Of a stretch of DNA of 64,000 nt, positions 22,502 through 33,700 are shown in pieces (the stretch's first letter is position 1; each line of letters starts with the position of its first letter). This DNA comes from Marchantia polymorpha subsp. ruderalis (lineage: Eukaryota; Streptophyta; Marchantiopsida; Marchantiales; Marchantiaceae), in assembly GCA_037833965.1 (NCBI GenBank), contig AP031353.1:6078501-6142500 (forward strand), given 5' to 3'. The notes under the pieces are model-generated. The model ran no database searches, was not told where the DNA came from, and was given only the letters and a program-made list of their open reading frames with translations. Made by a program: the position numbers and the translations under genes.

Positions 22502-24541
22502 TTAGTCCGATTCGATTGAGCATGTGTTCGCAAAGGCTGTTGCAATACCTCCACAGAAATTTCTCAACATTACGAATCGGCCGAAATCTTGTTTCTTGAA
22601 TGATTTCATAGAATCCCACACGTTGTTGAAAAACTTCTTTTCGTCGTGACTTTGCAGCGCCATCTTCAGCTTAGGATCGTTTTTTGATTCATTGACCAAC
22701 TCTTTGTGTTCTTCTTCAATTTGATCGATATCTTCAGGTGACCAATGTTTCTGCATATGCGTTCGAAACCTATCGAGAACTTCATTGATGAATATTTGCG
22801 TCGGTAACTTAACAATGTATGCAGACATAACCGGTGGCGCTTCAAGTTCACAAACATTGTTGTTTGAGTCACGCTCCGCCTGAATCATGGACGTTTGGAT
22901 ACAATTGATAATGCACAATGATCAATTACCTTGATAATGTCCTTCTTGGTACTTTGATCCATTTCGAAGAATGAACCTTGCGCACACAAACCTTGATCAT
23001 CAATATGATCACGAACCGAATCAAATAAAATATACCTCCCACCGTTGAACAACATGGAATCCATATCTTGCAACTCATTGAATAGACCGTCGTCTTGTTT
23101 CGACCGAATCCTGGTTCCACATATATTTGTCACTAACTTGTCCAATTCAACACGCTGTTGTGAGATGATCATGTCGCGCGCCTGCAATGTCTTGAAAGTG
23201 ATTTGAATCATGGCAACAACAAATTAAGGAACGCAGCAATGATCCATCACTTACTGGACGGTGCTTGCACATGCAGTTTTTCCTCAATGTGTTGACGAAT
23301 CCGTCAGCGATTCTATAAAACCTATTTGAGTAAAGTACAAAAGCGATCCATTGGGTGATGTCTTTGGGACATTTTGATACTCCCATGCTGTTGATCAGGT
23401 TGACTTGCGTCCGTAAGTAAAAAGAAAATGCATGAGCTGTCTTGTAAAAATTGCCATCTTCAACGTCGCTGGTTGCTTGCTTCACGACCAGATCTAGTTG
23501 ATGAGGAGGACACCAAATGCGGAGAACTTTGTTTGAACACATCCTCACCAACCTTGTGACTACTCCTTCGATTCTTTCCGTCATTGTGTTTTCTCCATAA
23601 GAGCTGATAGAGATGACTTTGTCTATCCAAATTGGACAAAGCACGTTCAAAAGCAGACTAATCAATTCCACGTAATTTACCGCCGTATGACGATCCCAAA
23701 AAGGCATCAATAATAGATAGAGGTTCATCAACACACCCTGAACGCATACTCGAATTCGCAGATTAAGGAATGGAACTCCTCGATGGTTTGAACAGTCAGC
23801 GGCTAAAGACCCATAGAGAAGATTTGCACAACACTGTCGAAATTAACTGTAATGAAACGGCAAGCATAACCCTGACGAAATTGCCAACCATATGGTCGGA
23901 TATTCCAACCAGTTTAGCGTTCTTGATACGATTTTGATGTTGATAATCACAGTAGGAGTCTGCCTAAACAACAGACCCGCTTTTGTATGATGAATAGATA
24001 ACCACAATCATAACGGATTTTTGATAATGACAGTATACTTGCATACTCCTTTGTTGACTCCCAATTTGAAGAGCTTCAAAGCATTCGCCTTCGAGATCGG
24101 TTCCACTTCATCGTCGTCCTCATGTAGCTCTGGCCTAAAGAACAAATTGCCAACAAGATCATTGACAATTTTCAAATTGGAGATAGTGAAAGTGACAACC
24201 TCCAATTTGCGATTCATGAATGAATGAATTCCGCTGTTTAGTTTCTCATCAAAATACTTTTTCTTCTCCTCAAAAGAAAACTGATGATACGCTGCCCAGT
24301 CGCTTTCTTGTTGCGTCTCAAGATGTTTTTTATATAGCTTGGGTCAAAACGGGAAGTGAAATAGTTGAATGTTTTCAGTGCGCTTTCGTTTGACACCAGC
24401 ACCTTCCCAACTCTACCTTACGTTGAACACGCAAAACTGACATTGCACTGTTTCCACCTTCTTGCCGCATGTAGAATACTTCGCAATCTTGAGACCGAAT
24501 TGAATGCCATGTACTTTACCGAATGGCGTTTCACGAGGCAT
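22502..24541 (-). pseudogene. hAT-like transposase with BED-like finger and RNase-H-like fold, nonsense-mutated
   Basis: The frame starts at ATG 24541. The N-terminal zone has CQFC and, after a gap, KHLETQQ, like the BED-type finger of this transposase group. Two in-frame stops interrupt it: TAG at 24415-24413 and TGA at 24346-24344, the latter where relatives have Arg, as expected from CGA to TGA decay. The middle exon (about 23830-23255) carries VPFLNLRIRV, HTAVN, SYGENTMTERIEGVVTRL and LRIWCPPHQLDLVVKQ, the conserved core of the hAT-related family. Introns 23254-23182 and 22929-22880 (50 bp) have GT-AG ends and keep frame. The last exon has ERDSNNNVCELEAPPV and FCGGIATAFANTCSIESD, then a stop exactly where relatives continue with Phe-Ser. 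The catalytic function is lost unless the stops are read through. Confidence 0.8.
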
Positions 24542-24740
24542 TGGACTGTTAAAATTGTTAAACACGTCGCGATTGCTCTCCTACTCTGTCACTCACTTAG
24601 AAAGATGAGGTGAAAAATCAAACAATCACAACAAGAGAAAACTAAGAAAGAACATGACTCGAAATGATAAGAGAAGCAACAATTCTACATCATACTTGTT
24701 GCAGATTTTTCTAATCGTGCGTTGCAATTCAAAGGTGACA

Positions 24741-24965
24741 AGTTTGTTATTTTTGTTTCATCAAAACTTGAGAACGGTGGACATCAAAGATTGAGATGCG
24801 TAACAGTTTGTTATTTTTGTTTATTGAAACTTGAGAACGGTGGACATGAAGGTTGAGACGCTTAACCTTGACATGTTATATAGTTAGGAGGTTGACACGT
24901 AATAGTAGTTTGTAAGAATGACACATTGCATTGTTGGGAGGTTGACATTTAATACTAGTTTTTCT
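24741..24965. repeat. Two imperfect duplications inside the hAT-like element
   Basis: gtttgttatttttgttt followed by aaacttgagaacggtggaca occurs near 24742 and 24806, about 64 bp apart. Just downstream, ggaggttgaca plus a taat-x-ctagttt-like tail occurs near 24889 and 24936. These lie between the transposase start and the right inverted repeat, where subterminal binding sites would be expected. Confidence 0.65.
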
Positions 24966-25087
24966 TAAAATTCTCAAACTGTACGTGTGAGGTTTTGAGT
25001 GCTTACGCCGTAAACCCGAAATCACAGTTAACCTTAATTGTGGCATCGGCGGAGTTTTAATTGTGGCAAAGGTGGCATTTATTCCAA

Positions 25088-25108
25088 AAATGCCACTTTT
25101 AAGGAGGT
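25088..25108. repeat. Right terminal inverted repeat of the hAT-like element
   Basis: Exact reverse complement of 21079-21099. Upstream within 55 bp are three further gtggca copies (near 25039, 25062 and 25070), mirroring the left subterminal zone. Confidence 0.9.
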
Positions 25109-25120
25109 ATGGGTTATCTC

Positions 25121-28100
25121 CTTTATATCAATTTATTCATATGTGCTTCCAAATATATTTTTTCCAAAAAAATATTCGATAAATTTGAATTTGAATGCTT
25201 TAAATAATATTTTATGTTAGAAAATAAATTTATTTTAATTAATCATAAATTAAATTAAGAATATTAAAATACTTTGAAAAAAAAGAAAAATAATCAAAAC
25301 AATTTAAGTCGTTTAATGTTCTATAAATGAAATAATAATTAAAGTTATAATATAATTATTATAAATCATTTTAACATAAATTTTTAACGTTTTGCAATGT
25401 GATTGTAACATTTTTGTAACATAATTGTAAAATATCAATCCATTTTTGTAACATGATTTAACAACATCATTGTAAAACGTTTTGTAAAATTTGTGTAAGG
25501 TAATTTTATTATCATATTCAGAAATCTTGTTTTTTAATTTTATTAAAAATTTCTATAATTCCTTCAAATAAAAAAATTTTCAAATGAATAATTCTTAAAT
25601 CATATCAAAAAAATTATATTAAACTCTAATTTTACAAATATACAAGTTTGATTAAGAAAATTGTGTGAAACTAGATATGCAAAACTATATTTAATTTTTT
25701 TCTTCTACAATATACAAAAAATAAGATTGAAAAGGAAGTAATGTTAGCTTGTTTGAATTGTGATTTTAAAATTTTATATAAGTTATTAAATTTAATAAAA
25801 AAAATTTGTTGATTTTTAGAAAAACAGGCAATTTATATTTTTTCAAAAATTTAAAATTAATTATAGTTACATTATAAAATTTTGAAATTTAATTTATATA
25901 ATACAACTATAATTTCTAAACACAAATTTTAATAATAATCATAACCAACTTATTTTGATGAAAAATTATATAAATCAAATTATGTTCATCATTTTGAGTC
26001 TAAATTATTAAAAATGTTATGATAAAATTGTTCATGATACCTCAAATCGATACCCTAAATCAAAAACCTTTAATGACAGTGGGTTCATGCACATGGACAT
26101 GATGTTTAGGGTTTTAGTGCTACTATTGTACTACTTAGTGCAATAGCACCTAAGTAGTACTACTCATCGTGCTTAAACTATTATTTGTGTTTGTGTAGAT
26201 GTAGCAAAAAAGAAATGAAAGACATTATGTCTGTCTCTGTTGGGGTTTTGCTCCCTCTTTTGTGATTTTGCTACAACATACATAAACATCACACAAGAAA
26301 AAGTAAGAACTAGTGATAAATTTGTTTATTTACTTTTTTAAGATATATAAAAGTCAACAAAAGCGCAATGCATCACATTTCATATAAACCAAATCAACAT
26401 ATACAATGTTCAATGTTGTTTTGTACTACTTTGTTTGAGAAATTCATGTTGTTAAAAAATAACAAGATAAACATAACCATGCAATTATAAAAATTATAGA
26501 ATTAAAAATTAAAAAACTAGCAGAATGTATGCTGTACATATAACTTCTGAATGTAGAATTGATTGAAAATGATTTCTAATTTGTATAAAAAATAAATGAT
26601 TATTATATCTGAAGAAGTTATTTAAAATATAGACTATCTAGAATTGTTACTTTTTATTGTTTGATTTTTGATATTTCAAAATATTGACTTAGTTGTATAA
26701 TGATTGATTTGATAAAAATTAGAAAAACTTGACATGTAAATGATCAAATTCACGAATACGATGTTGTGATATTCATTGTCTAAAATTTCATGATGTAAAT
26801 GGAAAATGATCTACTAAAATGCATTGCAGATTGCATAATTCTCTTGACAATAACTCATAACTATGATATTTTGAGCCAAATATGTTGATGAATTTTTGTA
26901 TTAAAACATCATTGTTTTGTAGAATTATTATTCTTCAAATTCTAATAAATGCACGTTAAAGTATTAGAGTTTGGATGACACGTTATCTTATTAGTGAGCC
27001 ACAAGTGTATATTTAATTGATCTTATTCATGAGAATGAATGTAAAGTGTACTTGAATATATTTTATAGATAGATTTTAATTGTTTATAAAAACAAAAAAA
27101 ACATTGTAAAATTAGCTGAAATGTGATTTCAAGAAAATATTTTAGTGACATTGATACTACAGAGAGAATAAGGTTTGTTTTAAAACATTTAATGTTAATG
27201 ATGAAGTTAAAACATTTAGAACAAACAATATCATATCTTCGAAAACGATCCAAGAATAGATATGTACAATAATAAGCTTGAACATGCAAAGGTGGTGAGA
27301 ATGAACAACTAATACAAAACTATGTATATGCAATATTTCTAACAATCATGCATTTTGTATGCATTAATATCTTGATGTATACTTTTGTGTCAAAAATGTT
27401 GTTCCACTCAAAGATCTATATTTTAGTGATGTTACAAAAACACACATGGTCTGTTATTAAACAGCTTTTGATGAATATTGATGAAGAATAATATTGAGAA
27501 ATAAATTGCATAAATAACTGATATTGGACAATAATATACTAAAAGATAGCTGCACAGTTGTGAGTAGAAATGTATGATTGATGTGCAATACATTCTTGAT
27601 CAATATTTTCGTAACATTTGATAAAATCCTAATATGAAAATAAAACCGTGCAGAAGATATGTTCTGATTTCAAATGTCTTCTTCAAAGCTTCAAATGAGG
27701 AGATTTGTTATAAGAAGAAAAAGCATTGCATCTCGAAATGTTCACTCTGAAGATAGAAGAAAAAAACATGTGAGTCGTAAACAAGGTTGTATTTAAACAT
27801 TTAGACACAATGATGATTTACCAGCCTCACGAGAGGTTTTTCACTTAGAATAAATGTAAGATTCGAAGGTGGACATCAATTCATGGCCACCTACATGGCA
27901 ACCCAATTGGATGAATCTCTAAAATAGTTATAGTCTTCAATAAGTCTTTATAGCTTCACATTGTGGCGAACTGAAAATGACATCTACAAAGAGATATTGT
28001 ATTAAGAGACGGTGATTCATGGTCACGGTGGTGCGAACAATTCTTCATAAAAACTCCCGATATTAATTAGTCTAATGTATCAAAAGTATAATTATTCAGG

Positions 28101-28400
28101 TCTGAATAAGCCTACACATGTTTTAAACCATTACTATCATAAAAGTTCTTAAACGCGGACTCCGATTACGACGATAAGTTTACTACAAGCGATATTCACA
28201 ACCAGTGTATTGCATATGGTCGTTTTTTCTTAGTTTTTTTACATATCTTCCGATTGAGCTTCCTGTGTCTGCAAGTTATTCAGAACTTTTGCAATGCTTC
28301 AATTTTGACTGCATTTTGAAATTGGCTGGACCAGGTGCTCTGAGAAACTATAAACTGCCAATGCCTCTTATAGGCTAAACATGCGAGTTCACACACGGGA
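25121..28400. other. AT-rich gene-free block
   Basis: Mostly A/T-dominated sequence. Near 26110-26170 there is a small region of self-complementary gtactactt/aagtagtac sequence, and near 26204-26275 the words tagcaaaa and ttttgcta recur in inverted order, suggesting a decayed small element. No gene was recognised. Confidence 0.45.
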
Positions 28401-30726
28401 TCCAGGAATAACCCCAGAGTTTAGGGTTAGCACACAAGTATAGCACCCAATATCGGGTCGGACCAGTGTTATGCCAACAATGGACCCACCAAAATATTGG
28501 GTGCCTCAATGCAGGACACGGCGACCCGACCGAATTAGTCGACTCGATTCGCAAAGACGACGACGGTAGGCAGCCAAAGCTTCGATGAAAGACTAATTTT
28601 TTCTTCCTGTACAGCGGCAGCAGTGATTCCAGGGCAATTTTACTCGACAGGATTTGAAATTGCCCAGCCTTACTAAGTCTTCCGAGAACAGCATTCCTTC
28701 TCTAGTGGTGCCATCGGAGCTGACGCAAAGCCATACAAGGTCAGAACATTTTCGAGGTTTTATCTCTTTAATTTTGTATGCGACATGATGGATATGAGAG
28801 ATTTTACTTGAAATTCTGGTTTCGCTCTTGTTACGAGCTGAAATGAACGGTTTCCAGTTGTGGGTGTTGGAATTGTGGGCGTGCTGGGGCAAAAATGCTT
28901 ACTTTGAGATCGATATTGCGCGCTAGAGGTTTCTACTTGTTCTACCGCTCGTTCAGTTTATCTCATTCAGTAGCCTGAACTCAAATGTCCGAGGTTCTTT
29001 TGCATCATCGCCTCATTTTTCTGGTTAGTCATATCCGTAAATACAGTTGTTTTGTGGAGTGTAATTTCAAGACAAAGCAACAGCTCAATCTTCAAATGAT
29101 GTCTGAATTATGACCTAATGTCCTTTCTGGGTCTCACGTATACATTGGTATGACGATAGCAAGATACTGCCTGACATTTCGCTTGTTAGTATTCATGATG
29201 GAAAAGTATCTCATATGAATTTGATCAATGGTCTTCTCGAGAAGGTATGGTTGGTTTTTAATCTGGTTTGGTACTATAGCAGTTTGAAATGTAGCTAGGA
29301 AGACATCGTAAAAGCCAGATGTTTTTGCACCGGACTTTTTACGTTGATGGAAATGTCTGTTGAAGTGTGCTGCAAAATGATGCGGTAGCAGATAGTGCAC
29401 ATTGAAAGCGTGGGACATCTGCATCCGAGATTATGATGAGTCGGTGTAATTTTGTCTCCTTCATACTTGCTTCATCTCCGCGTATGAATTAAAATTCGTC
29501 CTAACTGTCCTGTGATAGCTCTATCTGCCATTGAGGGAAACGTTTATCAAACTACAGTCGAATCACCATTAATATCATTCGCCATCGCATGCGGATCGAA
29601 ATGCTTCCTCCTTTAAAATCATGTGCATTATCGTAAACTAGTGCCCGACATCAAGGGAATCACTGTCATGACGAGGACGTTAAGGTTGCTTTAATCACTT
29701 GTCCTTAAGCATGACGAGCTTAACATAACTACCGAATTTCGTCTTTCTACGGTGTTTCTACATCGCAGAACATTGCATCCCTTCCGTTCCCCGTTTTCCT
29801 ATAACGGTCACTAACCTTAAGTTAGTATTTTTTTAAAAACCTACGGACATCGAGAGAGAGAAAGAGAGAGCTTGTGTGCGTGTGTTTATGCATTAACTCC
29901 ATGTAATTTGGATAATTCTTCTTGGAAACGATCTATGAACGCTACCTTCTGCTGTTTTGGCTGACTGAACTTAAAAGTTAGTCCATACGGGGACGAAAAC
30001 AACGTAGAGGGAAGAATGGACACAATGGTTAGACTGTATGTTGATATTTTCCGCTTGATCTCTTCTGATTCGCATATGTCCATCTCCATACACCGCGATG
30101 TCTTGGGAGGCTGGGGGAAATCATAACGAGACTCCCGGTAAATACTCAGCGTCACTTTCTAGTGCTTAAGACTTATCAGTGTACTGTAAGGCTGAATACC
30201 GCAGTCTGTGACAGACGGGTGCATCTACTGTTCAAAGTTATAACTCGATAACAACGCGGCATCAGGCACATCCTAGCATCACCTTCACATATATTTTCTG
30301 GGGAGACTCAAGTGTTAAGATTATTAGAAAGAGTAGAAGCTATAAGAGAGCAGGAACTTCATTGCAGCTGTCCTGCTGATAAAATAATGTCGGGATTGGT
30401 CCCATCCAGGCAGAAAGGTTGAAAGCTTCGGCTGTTGATTATGGAAACGGGAGATATCCACGAGTTCCCGCTGATCAATGTGTTCGTACATTTAGATGTA
30501 GGAAACCGGCTTGATCAATGTTTTTTTGCTTTCCAGCTATTGTGTCAGCGAAGACTGGTTACCAACTCATGCTCTCTTGATAATCATTAGTGAAGACTAT
30601 AGATCAAGAAGACCACCGTGTTTATATATTATGGCGGTACCATCTTTATCAGAGCTCAAGAAGACTCACTTTGATTCAGAGCTGAGTTTTTTGCTGTATT
30701 TGTTCTTTTAACTTGTCAGGTGCGCT
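28401..30726. other. Upstream region of the poly(A) polymerase gene, no second gene assigned
   Basis: GC content rises here. Minus-strand frames at 28593-28892, 29134-29424 and 29886-30155 are of moderate length but show no domain I recognise and no consistent splice joining, so they are not called. A short GA-rich run lies at 29849-29869. The part nearest 30726 should hold the promoter and 5' UTR of the downstream gene; no TATA box is evident. Confidence 0.4.
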
Positions 30727-33700
30727 ATGGCGACGGAGGCGACCGAGGTGCCTTTAATTTTGTATGAAACACTGGCGCCTCTAGGGGAAGCTGACGATGA
30801 TCAATCTTCGTTCCAGCTTCCTTTTAAAACATCGAATTCGAAGATTGTCGAAGACAATCCAAAGTCTGGGGCCGCCGTGAAGTCAGTGGATGTCGTCTCT
30901 AGTGATACATCATTTGTATCAGTCAATGTGCGTCAACAAATTAGACGTGGATTTGAGGAGAATCTAGCGCTATCTGTTCATCAGAGTAATGAGAGCAGAG
31001 ACACTGGTGCTAGTTCTGATAATGAGCAAGAAACGGTTGTCTCAGCAAGGGCCACAAGAGAACTGAAAGATGTTTCAAGTTTTACTCTTGAAACTGTCGA
31101 AAATCAAATGGAAGTCGTGGAGCTTAGCAGTAGCAGAGATGATGAGGAGATTGGTTTCCTGTCCTTGGAACCGGAGGATTCTGTCGACACCCACCCGGAA
31201 GACCAGGGCCGGATAAAGGCAGAGCATGACTTAATTCTGTTAGAGAGTGTAAATCGGGCACCCAAAGAAGTGCCACCTTGGGCTCGTACAGGAGCGACAC
31301 ATGGAACTTGGTTCAGAAGTCCCTTTTTGCAGCTACACCAAGGTTTGACTGATCTTTAACGCCTCTATTTGAGCTAGTCAATTGAAATAAACATACAACG
31401 AATAAGTTAATCCATATACTATGTGACCTTACTGGAGTGCTGGTCTCTTTGTCCTGACAATTTAGTCCAGAGCCTCAAAATGTGTCACAAAGAGTTTTCC
31501 CCTATTATTTCAAAGTCCAATCATCGACAGGAAACGACTGGAAAGAAAGTTGTAAACCAGAGCATATAGTATCCTGACACTCTTCCAAAGTATGCTAGAG
31601 GATCCAGGACGACATTGTATTGTGAGATCTCTCTAACATTGTACCTTTAACGTCAGTATTAGTCAAAATAGAAAATTCTCAAATGCTCAATTGTTCACAA
31701 AATGAAGTGGCTGACTGACATTGCTGCAACATGGCCTATCTCAGAGATAGTCGACTTTTGTAACTTTGTTACTCCAACGGAGAAAGAGCAGAAAATACGA
31801 GATGATGCAGTTCAACGCGTAAGAGAAGTCGTTATGTCGATTTGGCCTTCTTGCCAGGTTAGTCATATATTTGTAATCAGTGTTACAGCGGAGACATGCA
31901 AGCCTCCTGGTTGTGGACCTTATTTTGTGTGGATGACCTTAAGGATTCCAACTGTTGAATGTCAGTCATCTGCGAAAGCGTGGAAGCAAACATGAACGGT
32001 CAGCAGGAAGAGTTCGGATGCGAGCATAATGATTTCTGTAACTGGATCTGTTGTTGAACCTTGCGATGTGATAATACATACAAACTTTTGCGCATGTTTT
32101 AAAGGGCCTGTTGCTGTGTTCGTGTTTCCAACATCCAAGACGCTTAATCTAGATCAGGCATTGGTGATGCCTTCAGTTCACGGTCACTTGAACTTGACAA
32201 TGATTAAATCTAATAGACCTCGAGTTGCAATATGAAGTAATATATGTGGCTGAGCATGGCTCGTATATGACGTAGGGACGCTCAAATTCAATTTGACTAA
32301 AGGCTTGTTCTTGTGTGCCAGGTCAAAGTGTTCGGGTCGTTTGCCACTGGGCTGTATTTGCCGACGAGTGATGTTGATGTAATTTCCTGGCTTCACAAAC
32401 TATGGCTTAGTACTGAGTATTATCTGCCTTGGAGTTTCGTATTCATTGTCGTTCATCTGTTGTTCCTCGATATTATGCCTCGATATCTCCGTCTTCCCAA
32501 ATACACGACAAGTGATCGTCGTTATTCTGCTAGGTCTGCATTTGAGTGGGATCTTGACAATTTAGCTGATGGCTGGTTCAGGTAGTCATCTTGGAGTCTG
32601 GGTGTCAAGTACCACAAGATGGACTAAAAGCTCTTGCCAAAGCTTTGAATCGGAAGAATCTGGTGAAAAATCTCCAGGTAGGTTGAAGTGATCAGTTGTT
32701 TTCGTGGTCTTCAACAGCATTATGTCGGTGATTACTTCATCCGCATTGTTCCTGACTTCTTGTCTTGCTGCTTTATACAGGTAATTGGGAAGGCCCGCGT
32801 GCCCATTGTGAAATTTGTAGAGGCAGATAGCAACATACCTTTCGACATCAGGTAACACTTAGCTATCTCCAGTATTGCCATTATATTTGTGGTAATGCTA
32901 CTGTGTGTTTTTTAACTGGCCCTGTAGTTGGGTAAAGACTGCTGAACGATACTTACGTAATGTGAAGTGGATCATTATTTATGAAAGCCCTTTGTCCTGT
33001 TGGTTATTTATGTGCAGCTTTGACGTGGCAAATGGTCCCGAAGCAGCCGATTTTATCAGGGTATGCTTGCTGGAAGACTTTAGCCTTTCGAGCTATTATC
33101 TGTTGTTACTACCGGGGGTTTAATTGGCTTAGGCGAGACAAGGCTGACTTGATATTTTTCATTCAGTGTTGTGGAAAGACGTGTGGTAATTGCTTTCTGA
33201 CAAGGCTAGTCGGTCTAACTTTAACGATATTAGAATGAAAGCGACTTTCTCTGATGATCTTTATCCGTTACCGTCAGCTTGATGTGTAGTCTTCCTTGTA
33301 TTATATAATCCTAGCGCTTCTACTAATATTGCTTTTCCGTTGGATTGGCTCCTTGATCTGTGGGGTTGACTGACGATGAATGCCAGGACAGATTAGTATG
33401 ACTGAAACTTCATGCGGATTATGTTAGGGTCATATGCGAACTCCATATTCTGTAGGAGATATTCTTGTCACTCTGTAATGGTTCTAACTCTTGCTAATCT
33501 ACTCTTTTATCTTGCTTGAAGCTTCCTGACTTCTGGAGTCCTTCTTTCAGTCTTGGCTGTGCGCGGTGTCTATAATAGCAAGGAGACTATATGTTTGGCA
33601 GTAATCCGCACAGCTTGTGACCTACTTTATGCTCTTTCTTATTGGGCTGGGGGTTGTGTTACAGGAAGCAATGATCAACCTTCCACCGCTGAAACCTTTG

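Larger units (their letters stand above)
21077..25113 (-). mobile_element. hAT-like DNA transposon, complete but inactivated
   Basis: The element is about 4.0 kb. A perfect 21-bp inverted repeat (acctccttaaaagtggcatt plus one T) sits at 21079-21099 and 25088-25108. The flanks share ttatctc (21070-21076 and 25114-25120), followed or preceded by one more base; this fits the 8-bp target duplication of hAT elements with one mismatch or unclear trimming, because 2 and 5 extra bases separate it from the inverted repeats. Subterminal gtggca/tgccac motifs recur on both sides. A transposase pseudogene occupies the minus strand. The left 1.4 kb (21.1-22.5 kb) has no clear conserved domain, though a minus-strand frame ending near 21293 (…FVYAAYSTSVTVVSM) could be a last exon. 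Confidence 0.8.

Noticed and set aside
28593-30155. Three minus-strand frames as one split gene
   Set aside because: No consistent splice joining and no known domain in any of the three.
30511-30711. 66-codon plus-strand frame before the TRF4-like ATG
   Set aside because: Stops before the ATG, lacks domain similarity and most likely lies in the 5' UTR or its intron.
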